Shown: positions 34,774-43,990, counted from the first letter of the stretch. The stretch: 64,000 nucleotides of DNA from Mesoflavibacter sp037029465 (GCF_037029465.1 NZ_JAYMEM010000005.1:62001-126000); one strand, 5' to 3'. Notes: generated by a model not told the origin, from the sequence alone. Program-made: numbers and translations.

Positions 34774-35244
34774 TTAATTTTGTTTTGGTGGCGCACTCGG
34801 AAAATACTCAGTTTGTTTTTCTTTTATATTATCAATTTTATAATACTTCTTTTTATCGTTTTCGGTATAAATGACAACTGCTTCATTTTCTTTTAAATCG
34901 AAAGAAGTTTCTTCTTCTGTATTAGGAGAGAAATCTTCATTTTGATTAGCTTCAGTTAAAATACGTCCTATAAACAGATTTGGATTATTTGGTTTAGTTT
35001 CTAATAAAACTTTATGCCCTCTAAAATATAAACTGTCTAATGATATATTAGTCTTTAAGTTAGTTACAGGAATAAATATATTAATACCTGATCCGCCATT
35101 TTTAACTCCTGCAACCCAGTTTTGATAATAAGGTTGTTCTATTTTAAAACTTACACTATCTTGAAGTTTTTGGACACTAGAACATTGTAAAAAAAATGCA
35201 AATACTATAAATGTAAACGTGATGTATTTAAAAAAGTTAATCAT
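34774..35244 (-). CDS. lipoprotein, paralog 1 of a tandem pair
   Basis: 156 aa. Lipoprotein signal ending FFLQCSS (Cys21). It shares the YYQNWVAGVKNGGSGINIFI block, YFRGHKVLL and the KYYKIDNIKEKQTEYFPSAPP tail with the downstream protein, at a modest level of identity. The Trp and double-Gly-rich motif hints at a conserved small beta fold. It starts after the atp terminator (35288), so the pair has its own promoter, not identified. Function unknown. Confidence 0.75.
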   Translation of the reverse strand: MINFFKYITFTFIVFAFFLQCSSVQKLQDSVSFKIEQPYYQNWVAGVKNGGSGINIFIPVTNLKTNISLDSLYFRGHKVLLETKPNNPNLFIGRILTEANQNEDFSPNTEEETSFDLKENEAVVIYTENDKKKYYKIDNIKEKQTEYFPSAPPKQN

Positions 35245-35287
35245 GAGCTTAGTTTTTTATAAATATAATAATCAAATTGCATTCCAT

Positions 35288-35328
35288 AAAAAAAGCCTTA
35301 TCAAAATTGATAAGGCTTTTTATTTTTT
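35288..35328. terminator. terminator of the atp operon
   Basis: AAAAGCCTTATCA (35291-35303) and TGATAAGGCTTTT (35308-35320), 13 bp, with A- and T-runs on either side. It ends the minus-strand atp transcript after atpG. Confidence 0.93.
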
Positions 35329-35352
35329 ATAATTGCTTTGAGTTTAGCACTA

Positions 35353-36213
35353 TTAATTATTTAATGCTTCTGCACCACCAACAATTTCTAATATTTCATT
35401 AGTAATTGCTGCTTGACGTGCTTTGTTGTAAGTTAATTTTAATTGATCTCTTAACTCTGTAGCATTATCTGTTGCTTTATGCATTGCTGTCATACGTGCT
35501 CCATGCTCACTCGCAAAGCTATCTCTTACACCTTTATAAAGCTGAGTTTTTAAAGATTTAGGGATTAACTCTTCTACTATTTCGGCTTTAGAAGGCTCAA
35601 AAATGTAATCTAAATTAACGTTTTCATCCTGTTGTATTGGAACAATAGGTAAAAACTGTTCTGTCATTACTATTTGTGTTGCTGCATTCTTAAATTTGTT
35701 GTAAACGATTTCAATTTTATCAAACTCGCCTGTAACAAACTTATCCATTAGCATTTGTGCTATTTCTGCAACGTTATCAAAAGTAAGATCATCAAAGATT
35801 TCACTTTTATTAGCAATTACGATTCCTCTTTTTGAAAAAGCATCGTTTATTTTTTTTCCTATTGCTAATACAGATACTTCTTTGTCAGCATAAACATTAC
35901 CTATTAAATTGTTAGTTTGTTTGATAATGTTAGAGTTAAAAGCACCACATAATCCTCTATTAGAAGATATTGCTACAATTAATACTCTTTTTACTTCACG
36001 TTGATCTGCAAACTTACTTCCTGTATCTGCATCTAAAGTTGCACTTAAGCTTTGTAAAAGCTCTGTTAACTTATCTGCATAAGGTCGCATTGCTGTAATA
36101 GCATCTTGGGCTTTCTTTAACTTTGCAGCAGATACCATTTTCATGGCACTGGTTATTTGCATTGTTGAAGATACCGAAGTTATCCTACTACGTATTTCTT
36201 TAAGATTAGCCAT
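35353..36213 (-). CDS. atpG: ATP synthase gamma subunit
   Basis: 286 aa. Starts MANLKEIRSRITSVSSTMQITSAMKMVSAAKLKKAQ, the signature N-terminal coiled-coil helix of F1 gamma, and closes with the matching C-terminal helix (RMTAMHKATDNATELRDQLKLTYNKARQAAITNEI in part). It forms the rotor shaft between the alpha/beta hexamer and the c-ring. Last gene of the operon; a 55-base gap to atpA contains a small hairpin (36234-36252). The usual atpD and atpC genes do not follow. Confidence 0.97.
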   Translation of the reverse strand: MANLKEIRSRITSVSSTMQITSAMKMVSAAKLKKAQDAITAMRPYADKLTELLQSLSATLDADTGSKFADQREVKRVLIVAISSNRGLCGAFNSNIIKQTNNLIGNVYADKEVSVLAIGKKINDAFSKRGIVIANKSEIFDDLTFDNVAEIAQMLMDKFVTGEFDKIEIVYNKFKNAATQIVMTEQFLPIVPIQQDENVNLDYIFEPSKAEIVEELIPKSLKTQLYKGVRDSFASEHGARMTAMHKATDNATELRDQLKLTYNKARQAAITNEILEIVGGAEALNN

Positions 36214-36268
36214 TCTTTACTTTATTATAAAGCCTCTTCTTACACAGAAGAGTGACATTAATTTATTT

Positions 36269-37849
36269 TTAAGCTTTGTATTTAGCTGAAAGGTCTTTTG
36301 CTACTGCAGATAATGTATCTGTAACCTCATCAGTTAATTTACCTGCTTTTAAAGTATCTAAAACATCTCTGTGTTTAGCGTTTAAGAACTCAATATAATT
36401 TCTTTCGAATTCTTTTACTTTTTCTACAGGAACATCTCTTAATAAGTTTTTAGATCCAGCATAAATAATTGCTACTTGATCTTCCACTGTATAAGGGTCG
36501 TTTTGTGCTTGCTTTAAGATTTCTACGTTACGCTTACCTTTTTCAATTACGTTTAAAGTAGCAGCATCTAAATCTGAACCAAACTTAGCAAATGCTTCTA
36601 GCTCACGGAACTGTGCTTGGTCTAATTTTAACGTACCTGATACTTTTTTCATTGATTTAATTTGCGCAGATCCACCAACACGAGATACCGAAATACCTAC
36701 GTTAATTGCAGGACGTACACCAGAATTGAATAAATCTGACTCTAAGAAAATCTGTCCGTCTGTAATCGAAATTACGTTAGTTGGGATATATGCAGAAACG
36801 TCTCCAGCTTGTGTTTCGATAATTGGTAATGCTGTTAAAGATCCACCACCTTTTACTACAGGCTTTAATGATTCTGGTAAATCATTCATGTTTTTAGCAA
36901 TATCATCATCTGCAATCACTTTTGCAGCACGCTCTAATAATCTAGAGTGAAGGTAGAAAACGTCTCCTGGATACGCCTCACGTCCTGGTGGACGACGTAA
37001 TAATAAAGATACCTCACGGTAAGCAACCGCTTGTTTTGATAAATCATCAAATACAATTAAAGCTGGTCTACCAGTATCTCTAAAATACTCACCTATTGCA
37101 GCACCTGTAAATGGTGCGTAAACTTGCATTGCAGCAGGATCTGATGCATTTGCAGCTACAATAGTAGTATAAGCTAAAGCTCCTTTTTCTTCTAAAGTTT
37201 TAGCAATGTTTGCAACTGTAGACGCTTTTTGTCCTACTGCTACATATATACAATATACAGGTTGTCCTGCATCGTAAAATTCTTTTTGATTTAAGATAGT
37301 ATCTATACAAACTGTTGTTTTACCAGTTTGACGGTCACCAATTACAAGCTCACGTTGACCACGTCCTACAGGAATCATGGCATCTACAGATTTAATACCT
37401 GTTTGTAATGGCTCGTTTACTGGCTGACGATAGATAACACCTGGCGCTTTACGCTCTAATGGCATTTCATAAGTATCACCAACAATTGGTCCTTTACCAT
37501 CAATTGGGTTTCCTAAAGTGTCTACAACACGACCAACAATACCTTCTCCTACTTTAACAGAGGCAATACGGTTAGTACGTTTTACTGTAGAACCTTCTTT
37601 TACTCCAGTTGATCCTCCTAATAATACAATACCTACATTGTCTTCTTCTAGGTTTAGTACAATACCTTCTAATCCACCATCAAATTCTACTAACTCTCCG
37701 TATTGAGCATTTGATAATCCGTAAGCACGTACAATACCATCTCCTACTGTTAATACTGTTCCAACTTCGTCTAAAGAAGCGTTTGCTTCAAATCCTGACA
37801 ATTGTTGTTTTAAGATTGCTGATACTTCAGCTGGTTTTACTTCTGCCAT
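36269..37849 (-). CDS. atpA: ATP synthase alpha subunit
   Basis: 526 aa. Walker A is GDRQTGKTT (non-catalytic nucleotide site), followed by LIVFDDLSKQA and the alpha/beta signature PAINVGISVSRVGGSAQ. It forms the hexameric head with the beta subunit, which must be encoded elsewhere on the genome. The segment is slightly longer than the 500-510 aa typical of proteobacteria, mostly in the region around PIDGKGPIVGDTYEM and the C-terminus. Between atpH and atpG in the operon, gap of 42 bases to atpH. Confidence 0.98.
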   Translation of the reverse strand: MAEVKPAEVSAILKQQLSGFEANASLDEVGTVLTVGDGIVRAYGLSNAQYGELVEFDGGLEGIVLNLEEDNVGIVLLGGSTGVKEGSTVKRTNRIASVKVGEGIVGRVVDTLGNPIDGKGPIVGDTYEMPLERKAPGVIYRQPVNEPLQTGIKSVDAMIPVGRGQRELVIGDRQTGKTTVCIDTILNQKEFYDAGQPVYCIYVAVGQKASTVANIAKTLEEKGALAYTTIVAANASDPAAMQVYAPFTGAAIGEYFRDTGRPALIVFDDLSKQAVAYREVSLLLRRPPGREAYPGDVFYLHSRLLERAAKVIADDDIAKNMNDLPESLKPVVKGGGSLTALPIIETQAGDVSAYIPTNVISITDGQIFLESDLFNSGVRPAINVGISVSRVGGSAQIKSMKKVSGTLKLDQAQFRELEAFAKFGSDLDAATLNVIEKGKRNVEILKQAQNDPYTVEDQVAIIYAGSKNLLRDVPVEKVKEFERNYIEFLNAKHRDVLDTLKAGKLTDEVTDTLSAVAKDLSAKYKA

Positions 37850-37891
37850 CTTTATTTAGATATTAGATGTTAGATTTAAATCTAACTATAT

Positions 37892-38428
37892 TTAATTTAT
37901 TGTAAATTCTCTTTTTAATTTGCTTAATTGGTTTGCAATACTTGCGTTGTATTGTGTATCGCCAACTCTTAGGATGAAACCACCTAAAATGTCTTCATCT
38001 ACTATATTTGTTATTGCTGTTTCTTTACCTGTAAGCTCTTTTACTTTTTCTAGTACTTTTTCTTCTAACTCTTTAGTTAAAGGTACTGCTGTAGTTACTT
38101 CTGCAATTTGATTTCCTTTTTGTTGCTCAAAAAGTGTTACATAACTAGAAGCTACTTCTGGTAATAGAGATGTACGCTTGTTAGCAATAAGTACATCTAT
38201 CAAATTAACTGTTGCTTTGTTAGCGTTTTTAAAGATTTCTAACAATGCTGCTTTTTTAACAGATGAACGTATTACAGGACTGTAAAGCATATCTTTTAAA
38301 TCTTTACTCTCAGCAACTGTATTTTTTATTAGCTCCATATCTGTGTTTACAGCATCTGCTGTATTATTATCTGTAGCTAAACTTAATACTGCTTTTGCGT
38401 AACGTATTGCTGCTCTTTCTCCTGCCAT
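37892..38428 (-). CDS. atpH: ATP synthase delta subunit
   Basis: 178 aa, normal for F1 delta (OSCP-like). Starts RAAIRYAKAVLSLA and ends with DEDILGGFILRVGDTQYNASIANQLSKLKREF, the conserved C-terminal hydrophobic hairpin. It connects the peripheral stalk (b subunits) to the top of alpha. It lies 7 bases after atpF. Confidence 0.96.
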   Translation of the reverse strand: MAGERAAIRYAKAVLSLATDNNTADAVNTDMELIKNTVAESKDLKDMLYSPVIRSSVKKAALLEIFKNANKATVNLIDVLIANKRTSLLPEVASSYVTLFEQQKGNQIAEVTTAVPLTKELEEKVLEKVKELTGKETAITNIVDEDILGGFILRVGDTQYNASIANQLSKLKREFTIN

Positions 38429-38435
38429 TTTTTGA

Positions 38436-38936
38436 CTAGTTTAATTTAGCGTCTCCTAACATAGACTCAACTAATTCGACTTGTTTGTCTTTGTTAGATA
38501 ATTCTTGACGTACTACTTTTTCTGCTATCTCTAAAGATAATCCAGCTACTTGACCTTTTAATTCTGCCATAGCAGATTTCTTTTCGCTTTCAATTGCTGC
38601 TTGCGCTTGCTCAATCATTTTGTTTGCTTGTTCTTGAGCTTCAGATTTTGCGTCTTCAATCATTTTGTTTTTAAGCTCACGTGCTTCTTTAAGCATAGCT
38701 TCGCGCTCTGCACGTGCTTCTTTTAATAACTTATCGTTATCTGCTTGAAGGTTTTGCATTTCTAACTTAGCATTTTCTGCTGCATCTAATGCATTTTGGA
38801 TACCTTCTTCTCTTTTTTCTACTGCATCAAGAATTGGCTTCCATGCAAACTTTCTTAAAAGTAAGACTAATCCAACAAATAATACTAGTTGCCAGAAAAA
38901 TAGTCCAATTGAAAACTCGTTAATTAACTTGTCCAT
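38436..38936 (-). CDS. atpF: ATP synthase b subunit
   Basis: 166 aa. One N-terminal membrane helix (about 10-27, IGLFFWQLVLFVGLVLLL) followed by a long Ala/Glu/Lys coiled coil, the peripheral-stalk layout. Only one b gene, so a homodimer is expected. It is separated from atpE by 79 bases that hold a perfect 15-bp terminator-like hairpin. Confidence 0.96.
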   Translation of the reverse strand: MDKLINEFSIGLFFWQLVLFVGLVLLLRKFAWKPILDAVEKREEGIQNALDAAENAKLEMQNLQADNDKLLKEARAEREAMLKEARELKNKMIEDAKSEAQEQANKMIEQAQAAIESEKKSAMAELKGQVAGLSLEIAEKVVRQELSNKDKQVELVESMLGDAKLN

Positions 38937-38973
38937 TTATATCTATAGTTTTTTAATAAATATTTTTTAGTTT

Positions 38974-39010
38974 AAAAAACAGCTTTAACCAACCGTTAAA
39001 GCTGTTTTTA
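38974..39010 (-). terminator. intercistronic terminator/attenuator between atpE and atpF
   Basis: AAAAACAGCTTTAAC (38975-38989) and GTTAAAGCTGTTTTT (38995-39009) form a perfect 15-bp stem with a 5-base loop, followed on the minus strand by a T-run. It lies inside the atp operon after the c-subunit gene. Confidence 0.85.
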
Positions 39011-39015
39011 TGTTT

Positions 39016-39207
39016 TTAAGCTGCGAATAACGCTGCGAATCCAATACCTTCAATAAGTGCTGCTGCAATAAGCATAGCAGTTTGGATTTTTCCTGAAGCT
39101 TCTGGTTGACGTGCAATAGCATCCATTGCTTGTCCACCGATTCTACCAATACCTAAACCAGCACCGATAACGATCAAACCAGCTCCTACGAAATTTAAAC
39201 CTGTCAT
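39016..39207 (-). CDS. atpE: ATP synthase c subunit
   Basis: 63 aa, short for a c subunit but normal in Flavobacteriaceae. Two helices joined by the RQPEASGK loop; the ion-binding Glu is Glu54 in ALIEGIGF. The residue after it is Gly, and helix 1 has no Gln, so the Na+ ligand set is missing and proton coupling is expected. Many copies form the rotor ring. Directly followed by the intercistronic terminator at 38974, which may raise its dose over the subunits downstream. Confidence 0.97.
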   Translation of the reverse strand: MTGLNFVGAGLIVIGAGLGIGRIGGQAMDAIARQPEASGKIQTAMLIAAALIEGIGFAALFAA

Positions 39208-39239
39208 AATATATATATTAAAAATTAAACATTCTTATT

Positions 39240-40316
39240 TTAGTGGTCGTGGTGTTCTTCTACCGCAGAACCAAAGTATAGTGCAGATAACATTGTAAAA
39301 ATATACGCTTGTAATGCTGCAACTAATAATTCTAATAATGATAAAGCAAATGCTAAACCAAATGATAATGAACTACCTAACCAGTTTTTAAATATAAACA
39401 TTAAACCTATGATACTCATTAATACGATGTGTCCTGCGGTAATATTTGCATAAAGACGAATCATTAATGAAAAAGGTTTAATAATTGTTCCTAATAATTC
39501 TATTGGTGCTAAAATAATTTTCATTGGAACTGGCACACCAGGCATCCAGAAAATATGTCCCCAATAATTTTTATTAGCTGTAAATGTTGTTAAAAGATAA
39601 GTAATTAAAGCTAACGCTAAAGTTACTGCTATGTTATTTGTAACGTTTACTCCTAAAGGCGTTAATCCTAATAAATTTATAATCCAAACAAAGAAAAATA
39701 CAGTTAATAGATATGGCATATACCTTTTGTATTTCTTTTTTCCAATATTTGGAAGTGCTATATCATCTCTAATGTAAAGTATAATTGGCTCTAAAAATCT
39801 ACCCATACCTTTTGGCATGCTTCCCGTTTTATATTTTTTAGCCATACGACTAAACATAAAAAACATTAATAAGCCTACAATAAAAATTGTAAATACGTTT
39901 TTAGTGATCGAAAAATCTAAAGGCTTAGTATTTGTTGGATGATCGTGATCGTCTAAGTTAATTGTTCCTTCTGCATCGGTTTTGTAAATTTTACCGTGAA
40001 AAGATTTGTAGTAGTTACCATTAACTTCTGCTACAGCTTCTCCATGATGTAATTTTGATGAAGAAAACACCTGTAAACCATTATCCCAAAGAATTACAGG
40101 TAACGGAAATCCAATATATTTATGCTCTCCACTATCTGTTGTATATGACGTCAAGCTAAAATCATGAGAGTCAAGTAAGTGATGATTAATGTATTCTTTA
40201 ATTTCAGTTTTTATACTTTTATCTACGTGCTCTTCAGTATATTCTTGAGCAAAAGAAAAAGATGATACAAAAAGTAATAGTAAACTAATTGTTTTTATAG
40301 AAATAATATTTTGCAT
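39240..40316 (-). CDS. atpB: ATP synthase a subunit, with N-terminal extension
   Basis: 358 aa. Residues about 1-23 are a signal peptide and about 24-130 a periplasmic extension, as in other Bacteroidota. The core (from about 135) has the conserved Arg in SLMIRLYANITAGH that faces the c-ring, and the C-terminal AALQAYIFTMLSALYFGSA. It forms the proton half-channels. A strong promoter at 40352 lies 35 bases upstream, so the six atp genes have their own start even though the small membrane protein genes lie just before. Confidence 0.96.
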   Translation of the reverse strand: MQNIISIKTISLLLLFVSSFSFAQEYTEEHVDKSIKTEIKEYINHHLLDSHDFSLTSYTTDSGEHKYIGFPLPVILWDNGLQVFSSSKLHHGEAVAEVNGNYYKSFHGKIYKTDAEGTINLDDHDHPTNTKPLDFSITKNVFTIFIVGLLMFFMFSRMAKKYKTGSMPKGMGRFLEPIILYIRDDIALPNIGKKKYKRYMPYLLTVFFFVWIINLLGLTPLGVNVTNNIAVTLALALITYLLTTFTANKNYWGHIFWMPGVPVPMKIILAPIELLGTIIKPFSLMIRLYANITAGHIVLMSIIGLMFIFKNWLGSSLSFGLAFALSLLELLVAALQAYIFTMLSALYFGSAVEEHHDH

Positions 40317-40351
40317 ATCACTTATTATAAATAGTGGCTTAAAAATCGGTG

Positions 40352-40379
40352 CAAAGGTATGCTTTTATATCAAAATCAA
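40352..40379 (-). promoter_or_regulatory. atpB operon promoter
   Basis: Minus-strand TTG (40379-40377), 17-base spacer, TACCTTTG (40359-40352). Full consensus. Confidence 0.78.
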
Positions 40380-40421
40380 AAAACAAAATTTAATATTATT
40401 TAATAGGCTTATAATTAGGCT

Positions 40422-40817
40422 TTAATATTTATCTAAATTATTTAAAAATTTGGCTAAAATTATACACTCTATCGTTAGGCAAATTGCATACGGAATAAAG
40501 AAGGTAAAAAACTCAGGCTTAGTCATATCACCATCCATTTTATATGATGGATAAAAAAGAAGAAAAAAGAATACAAACTTTAATAAACTAGCTGCCATAA
40601 ATATAAAACCTAATTGGTCTTTTAGTTTCTTTTTTAAAAGAAATAAAAGCACAATTACGCCACAGGCTAATAAATAATTTATGATGTATGAATAAATAAT
40701 TTGTCTACTTGTAATTTCGGTATCAATATTTTTGTTGATATAAACATGTATTACAAAAAATACCAAAGCAACGAGACTTAGCTTTAGACAATTATTTATT
40801 ATCCATTTAAGTGTCAA
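40422..40817 (-). CDS. four-helix membrane protein in AtpI position
   Basis: 131 aa with four hydrophobic segments (about 10-25, 42-60, 70-90, 100-125). Its start overlaps the AtpZ-like gene stop by 4 bases, and it precedes atpB. Flavobacteria carry such proteins (DUF6168, from memory) at this place, as an AtpI-like partner of ATP synthase assembly or magnesium supply. No AtpI signature is seen, so the functional link rests on location only. Confidence 0.7.
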   Translation of the reverse strand: MTLKWIINNCLKLSLVALVFFVIHVYINKNIDTEITSRQIIYSYIINYLLACGVIVLLFLLKKKLKDQLGFIFMAASLLKFVFFFLLFYPSYKMDGDMTKPEFFTFFIPYAICLTIECIILAKFLNNLDKY

Positions 40818-41035
40818 GGATTAAGTTTTTTGATTTGCCTTAAAGTTGCATAAAGAGAAATAGCTACTCCTGCTAAAGTACATATTATTAAAAAGGTTTT
40901 ACCTGATTCTGTATATTTAGAGTCTAACCACTTACCAAGTAAAACAAACAAATAAATAGTCACACCCATTTGTATTGCAATACCCGTTAATGCAGCAAGT
41001 TGCTTAAGCTGTTTTTTGGGTTTTTGAGGTTCCAT
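40814..41035 (-). CDS. AtpZ/AtpI-like small membrane protein
   Basis: 73 aa with two helices (about 12-33, 46-62) around a WLDSKYTESGKTFLIICTLAG motif, which fits the AtpZ/AtpI (F0F1-ATPase subunit, putative) family. These proteins help c-ring assembly or Mg2+ supply. The gene overlaps the end of the bactofilin gene by 32 bases and the next by 4, so all three must be translated from one message. Confidence 0.85.
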   Translation of the reverse strand: MEPQKPKKQLKQLAALTGIAIQMGVTIYLFVLLGKWLDSKYTESGKTFLIICTLAGVAISLYATLRQIKKLNP

Positions 41036-41393
41036 TTATATCTTTTACAGAAGATTTCATCTCACAAGTTACGTTAAATGTAGCTCCTGGTTCTACAGCT
41101 AATTTTTCGGTAATAACGTCGCCTTCAATATGCGCTGTAGACTTTAATGTTAATGTGCCGCTAAGCTCTAAAGTTCCAGTAAGTTTTCCTTCAAAATAAG
41201 CATTACTACATGATAGTTTTCCAGAGATTTCGCCGTCTTTTCCTACTACAACTTTTCCTGGTGTTTGTATGTTTCCTTCAATAATTCCATCCACTCGTAA
41301 GTCACCTTCACTAATAAAATCGCCTACAATTTTTGTTCCTTTTGCTATTATATTTTGGATAGAAATATGTTCTTGATTTTTGCTCTTCTTCAT
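41004..41393 (-). CDS. bactofilin family polymer-forming protein
   Basis: 129 aa. Core of short repeats with the bactofilin pattern (GTKIVGDFISEGDLRVDGIIEG, IEGDVITEKLAVEPGATFNV) that folds into a right-handed beta-helix and polymerises. It acts as a cytoskeletal scaffold, often in cell shape or envelope positioning. The N-terminal 15 residues are polar and could contact the membrane. It is linked to the upstream porW by a 13-base gap and overlaps the AtpZ-like gene downstream. Confidence 0.93.
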   Translation of the reverse strand: MKKSKNQEHISIQNIIAKGTKIVGDFISEGDLRVDGIIEGNIQTPGKVVVGKDGEISGKLSCSNAYFEGKLTGTLELSGTLTLKSTAHIEGDVITEKLAVEPGATFNVTCEMKSSVKDINGTSKTQKTA

Positions 41394-41406
41394 AATTTAG
41401 GGGAGA

Positions 41407-43959
41407 TTATTGATTTGCTATATATGTATCTAAGTTTTTGTGTATTTGTATAATCTGGTAATTTTCTTGCGAAATTCCAAAAAATGGTCTTGCTATTTTC
41501 TTTTTATCCTTTTCTTCTACTATATCTGCAAAGCCTTTTGCACCATCTATACTTTTTATACCGTGTACTACTAAAAACGTTTTGTCTTTGTTATAAACAT
41601 CTATAGACGTTGATAAATCATAATATGTTATTTTTTCAATGACTTTATCTAATGTTTCTTTAAATTCTTTGATATCTTCTGTTTGGTTGCTTTCAAACTG
41701 ATACACTACTTTAAAGTTTTTAGAAATATCGTTTGGCACAAATGCCTGACTATCTAAAGATTGTAAGCTATTTACTAAATCTTGAGCTTTTTTACCTTCT
41801 TCGGTATTGGCGTAATCTAATGCTATTTGGTTTAAGGCATCCATGTAAGCTGTGTAACCATTTAATCTACCGTTTGCTGTTGCTTTTAGTAATTCAAATT
41901 TTGGCACAATTGGATCGCCGTCAAAGTAGTTTATATATTGGTCACTATCTTCTATAACAGATTGATATTGTTGCTCTTCAAGTTTTTTATAGGTTTGCTC
42001 GTAAAGATTTTCTGGGCTTCTTTCATTGTCTGCAACTGCTTGATTTGGATTCTGTAAAATAAAGGCATATCTAGAATCTGGATAATTACTTATTATATCT
42101 TGCTTAGTAATTTCAGCTTCATTTGTTTGTCCTAAAATTTCATAGATTTTATACAGATTATATTTTGAAGGTAATATTAAACGTTCTTCTGGAGCACTTT
42201 TTAAAAGCGTTTTAAATTTAGTTTTTGAAAGCTCGTATTCTTTAAACTTCTCTTTATAAATTAAACCTAATTGATAGTAAGCATAGTTTCTATCTTTCAT
42301 TATACTATCAATTTCTTTATCTGTGCTTGGTAATTGTTTTAAATAATAATCTGGAGAGAATTTTTCGTTTTCAGAACTATTTTCTCCTGCAGAAGCAATT
42401 GCGTCTTGATTAGCAAATCCACTTCTACCGTTTGTTGACCAACGCCAATTATCTTCATTACTTCTTTCTCCCCAAAGTTGATCAAATTGGTTTTTACCGT
42501 AAGCTACAGTTTCTTGATTATAAAAATAGAAACTTGCTGCGTTACCTGCTGGCGAAGCACCACGTGGTGGACCAAAACCGCTTTTAGTATCTGGAGTATT
42601 TTGTTGAAAATCTTTTATGCGCTTTTCGGTTTCTAAACGCTCTTGCTCTTCTTCGGCTTTAGCTTTTAATTTATCTGTATATTCTACAAAAAACTGTTCT
42701 CTTTCTGCTATTGGCATAGCAACTAACTTTAAAATACTATCGTTAGTTTCTGCAATACCTTCGTAAAAGATAACATCTTCTAAATTTTCGTTTTTCTTTT
42801 TAATTACACGGTATGGTTTACTGTTTTCTACCATATTGATTAAAGTACTGTCGTAATAGGCACCAGCTAGTTTATACTCTGTATTGTCAAAATAGTAATT
42901 ACCTAAAGTTTCGTAGTTTTTGGCTACTAAAATTTTGTCTTTAGAGTTGGTGCGAAGTGATTTATTGTAATATGCTATTGCTAAAGAATCGAATTTATTT
43001 TCTAAATGAAACTCGGCAATTTGATAATAAATTTTATCTAAAAACGGACGGTTTTCACGATTTTCTTCAAGCTTAGTTAGATGTTCTAAAAATTCAATTT
43101 TATTACCGTTTTCATAATCGAAATTTTTAGCTTTTTCCACTTCAGCAGCAATAAGATATTGACGTGGTATTTTTCTGTTTAAATCAATAACCTCATCAAA
43201 AGCTATGTTTGCGCTATCTTTATCTTCTAAAGCATTGTAAAGCTGACCTTTTATAAAGTTGAAACGACCTTTTTCTTCATTCTTTTTTGTAGCTTTAGAC
43301 GCTGTTTTTATATGCACAATTGCACTATCTAACTGCTCTAAATTAATATAAGCTTGTGCCAAAGTAGATGTGGCATCTGCAAGTTGTTGGTCTTCTAGAT
43401 CTTCTTGTTCTAATAGGCGTTTAAGGTTTTCAATAGCAATTTCGTTATTTTCTAATCGCATATTGGTTTTTTCTCGCCATACTTTTGCTGTGTTGATTTT
43501 ATCAGAATCGCCATAACTTGATAAAATTTTATTAAAAGCGTTTAAGGCTGGTACAAAACGTTGGTCAAAATAACGGGCTTGACCCAATAGCAAATAAGCT
43601 TCATCTATTTGTGGATTGTGCTCTTTACCTTGAATATTCATACCGTGTTTTTGAACGGCTTTTACTGCTTTTTCTTCAGCTTTTGTAAAATCAGAATTTT
43701 TGGATTGACCTGGTAAAACAACTTCATCTGTAACTTGCATACGCTCTACAGGAAGTATTTCCCAATAATTATCAAAATAAGTGGCATTAAGACTATTACG
43801 TCCTTGCTCTAACGCGTTGTAACCGTTAAATAACGTATTATATTCTGCGGTTACTGCGTGAAAATTACGACTTATAAAACTGTCTTTTTTACGAGAGCAG
43901 CTGGTAATTGTTAGCGCAATGACCGTAATGGCTAAACTTATTTTAAATGCTATTTTCAA
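41407..43959 (-). CDS. porW: type IX secretion TPR lipoprotein PorW/SprE
   Basis: 850 aa. Lipoprotein signal with Cys21 (ITSCSRKKD), then FISRNFHAVTAEYNTLFNGYNALEQG, the conserved PorW/SprE opening. Many TPR-like helix pairs follow (about 100-470), then a low-complexity Glu/Arg-rich segment (about 435-470) and a SNEDNWRWSTNGRSGFANQ block with a second TPR section. PorW/SprE is needed for type IX secretion and gliding and links the PorK/N ring to other envelope components. It leads the run porW-bactofilin-AtpZ-AtpI-like-atp, a flavobacterial order. Confidence 0.9.
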   Translation of the reverse strand: MKIAFKISLAITVIALTITSCSRKKDSFISRNFHAVTAEYNTLFNGYNALEQGRNSLNATYFDNYWEILPVERMQVTDEVVLPGQSKNSDFTKAEEKAVKAVQKHGMNIQGKEHNPQIDEAYLLLGQARYFDQRFVPALNAFNKILSSYGDSDKINTAKVWREKTNMRLENNEIAIENLKRLLEQEDLEDQQLADATSTLAQAYINLEQLDSAIVHIKTASKATKKNEEKGRFNFIKGQLYNALEDKDSANIAFDEVIDLNRKIPRQYLIAAEVEKAKNFDYENGNKIEFLEHLTKLEENRENRPFLDKIYYQIAEFHLENKFDSLAIAYYNKSLRTNSKDKILVAKNYETLGNYYFDNTEYKLAGAYYDSTLINMVENSKPYRVIKKKNENLEDVIFYEGIAETNDSILKLVAMPIAEREQFFVEYTDKLKAKAEEEQERLETEKRIKDFQQNTPDTKSGFGPPRGASPAGNAASFYFYNQETVAYGKNQFDQLWGERSNEDNWRWSTNGRSGFANQDAIASAGENSSENEKFSPDYYLKQLPSTDKEIDSIMKDRNYAYYQLGLIYKEKFKEYELSKTKFKTLLKSAPEERLILPSKYNLYKIYEILGQTNEAEITKQDIISNYPDSRYAFILQNPNQAVADNERSPENLYEQTYKKLEEQQYQSVIEDSDQYINYFDGDPIVPKFELLKATANGRLNGYTAYMDALNQIALDYANTEEGKKAQDLVNSLQSLDSQAFVPNDISKNFKVVYQFESNQTEDIKEFKETLDKVIEKITYYDLSTSIDVYNKDKTFLVVHGIKSIDGAKGFADIVEEKDKKKIARPFFGISQENYQIIQIHKNLDTYIANQ

Positions 43960-43990
43960 TGCGGTTGTATTTTGTGTAATACATAACTGA

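Noticed and set aside
39016..39207. Sodium-type ATP synthase
   Set aside because: The c subunit lacks the Gln in helix 1 and the Ser/Thr after Glu54 that bind Na+.
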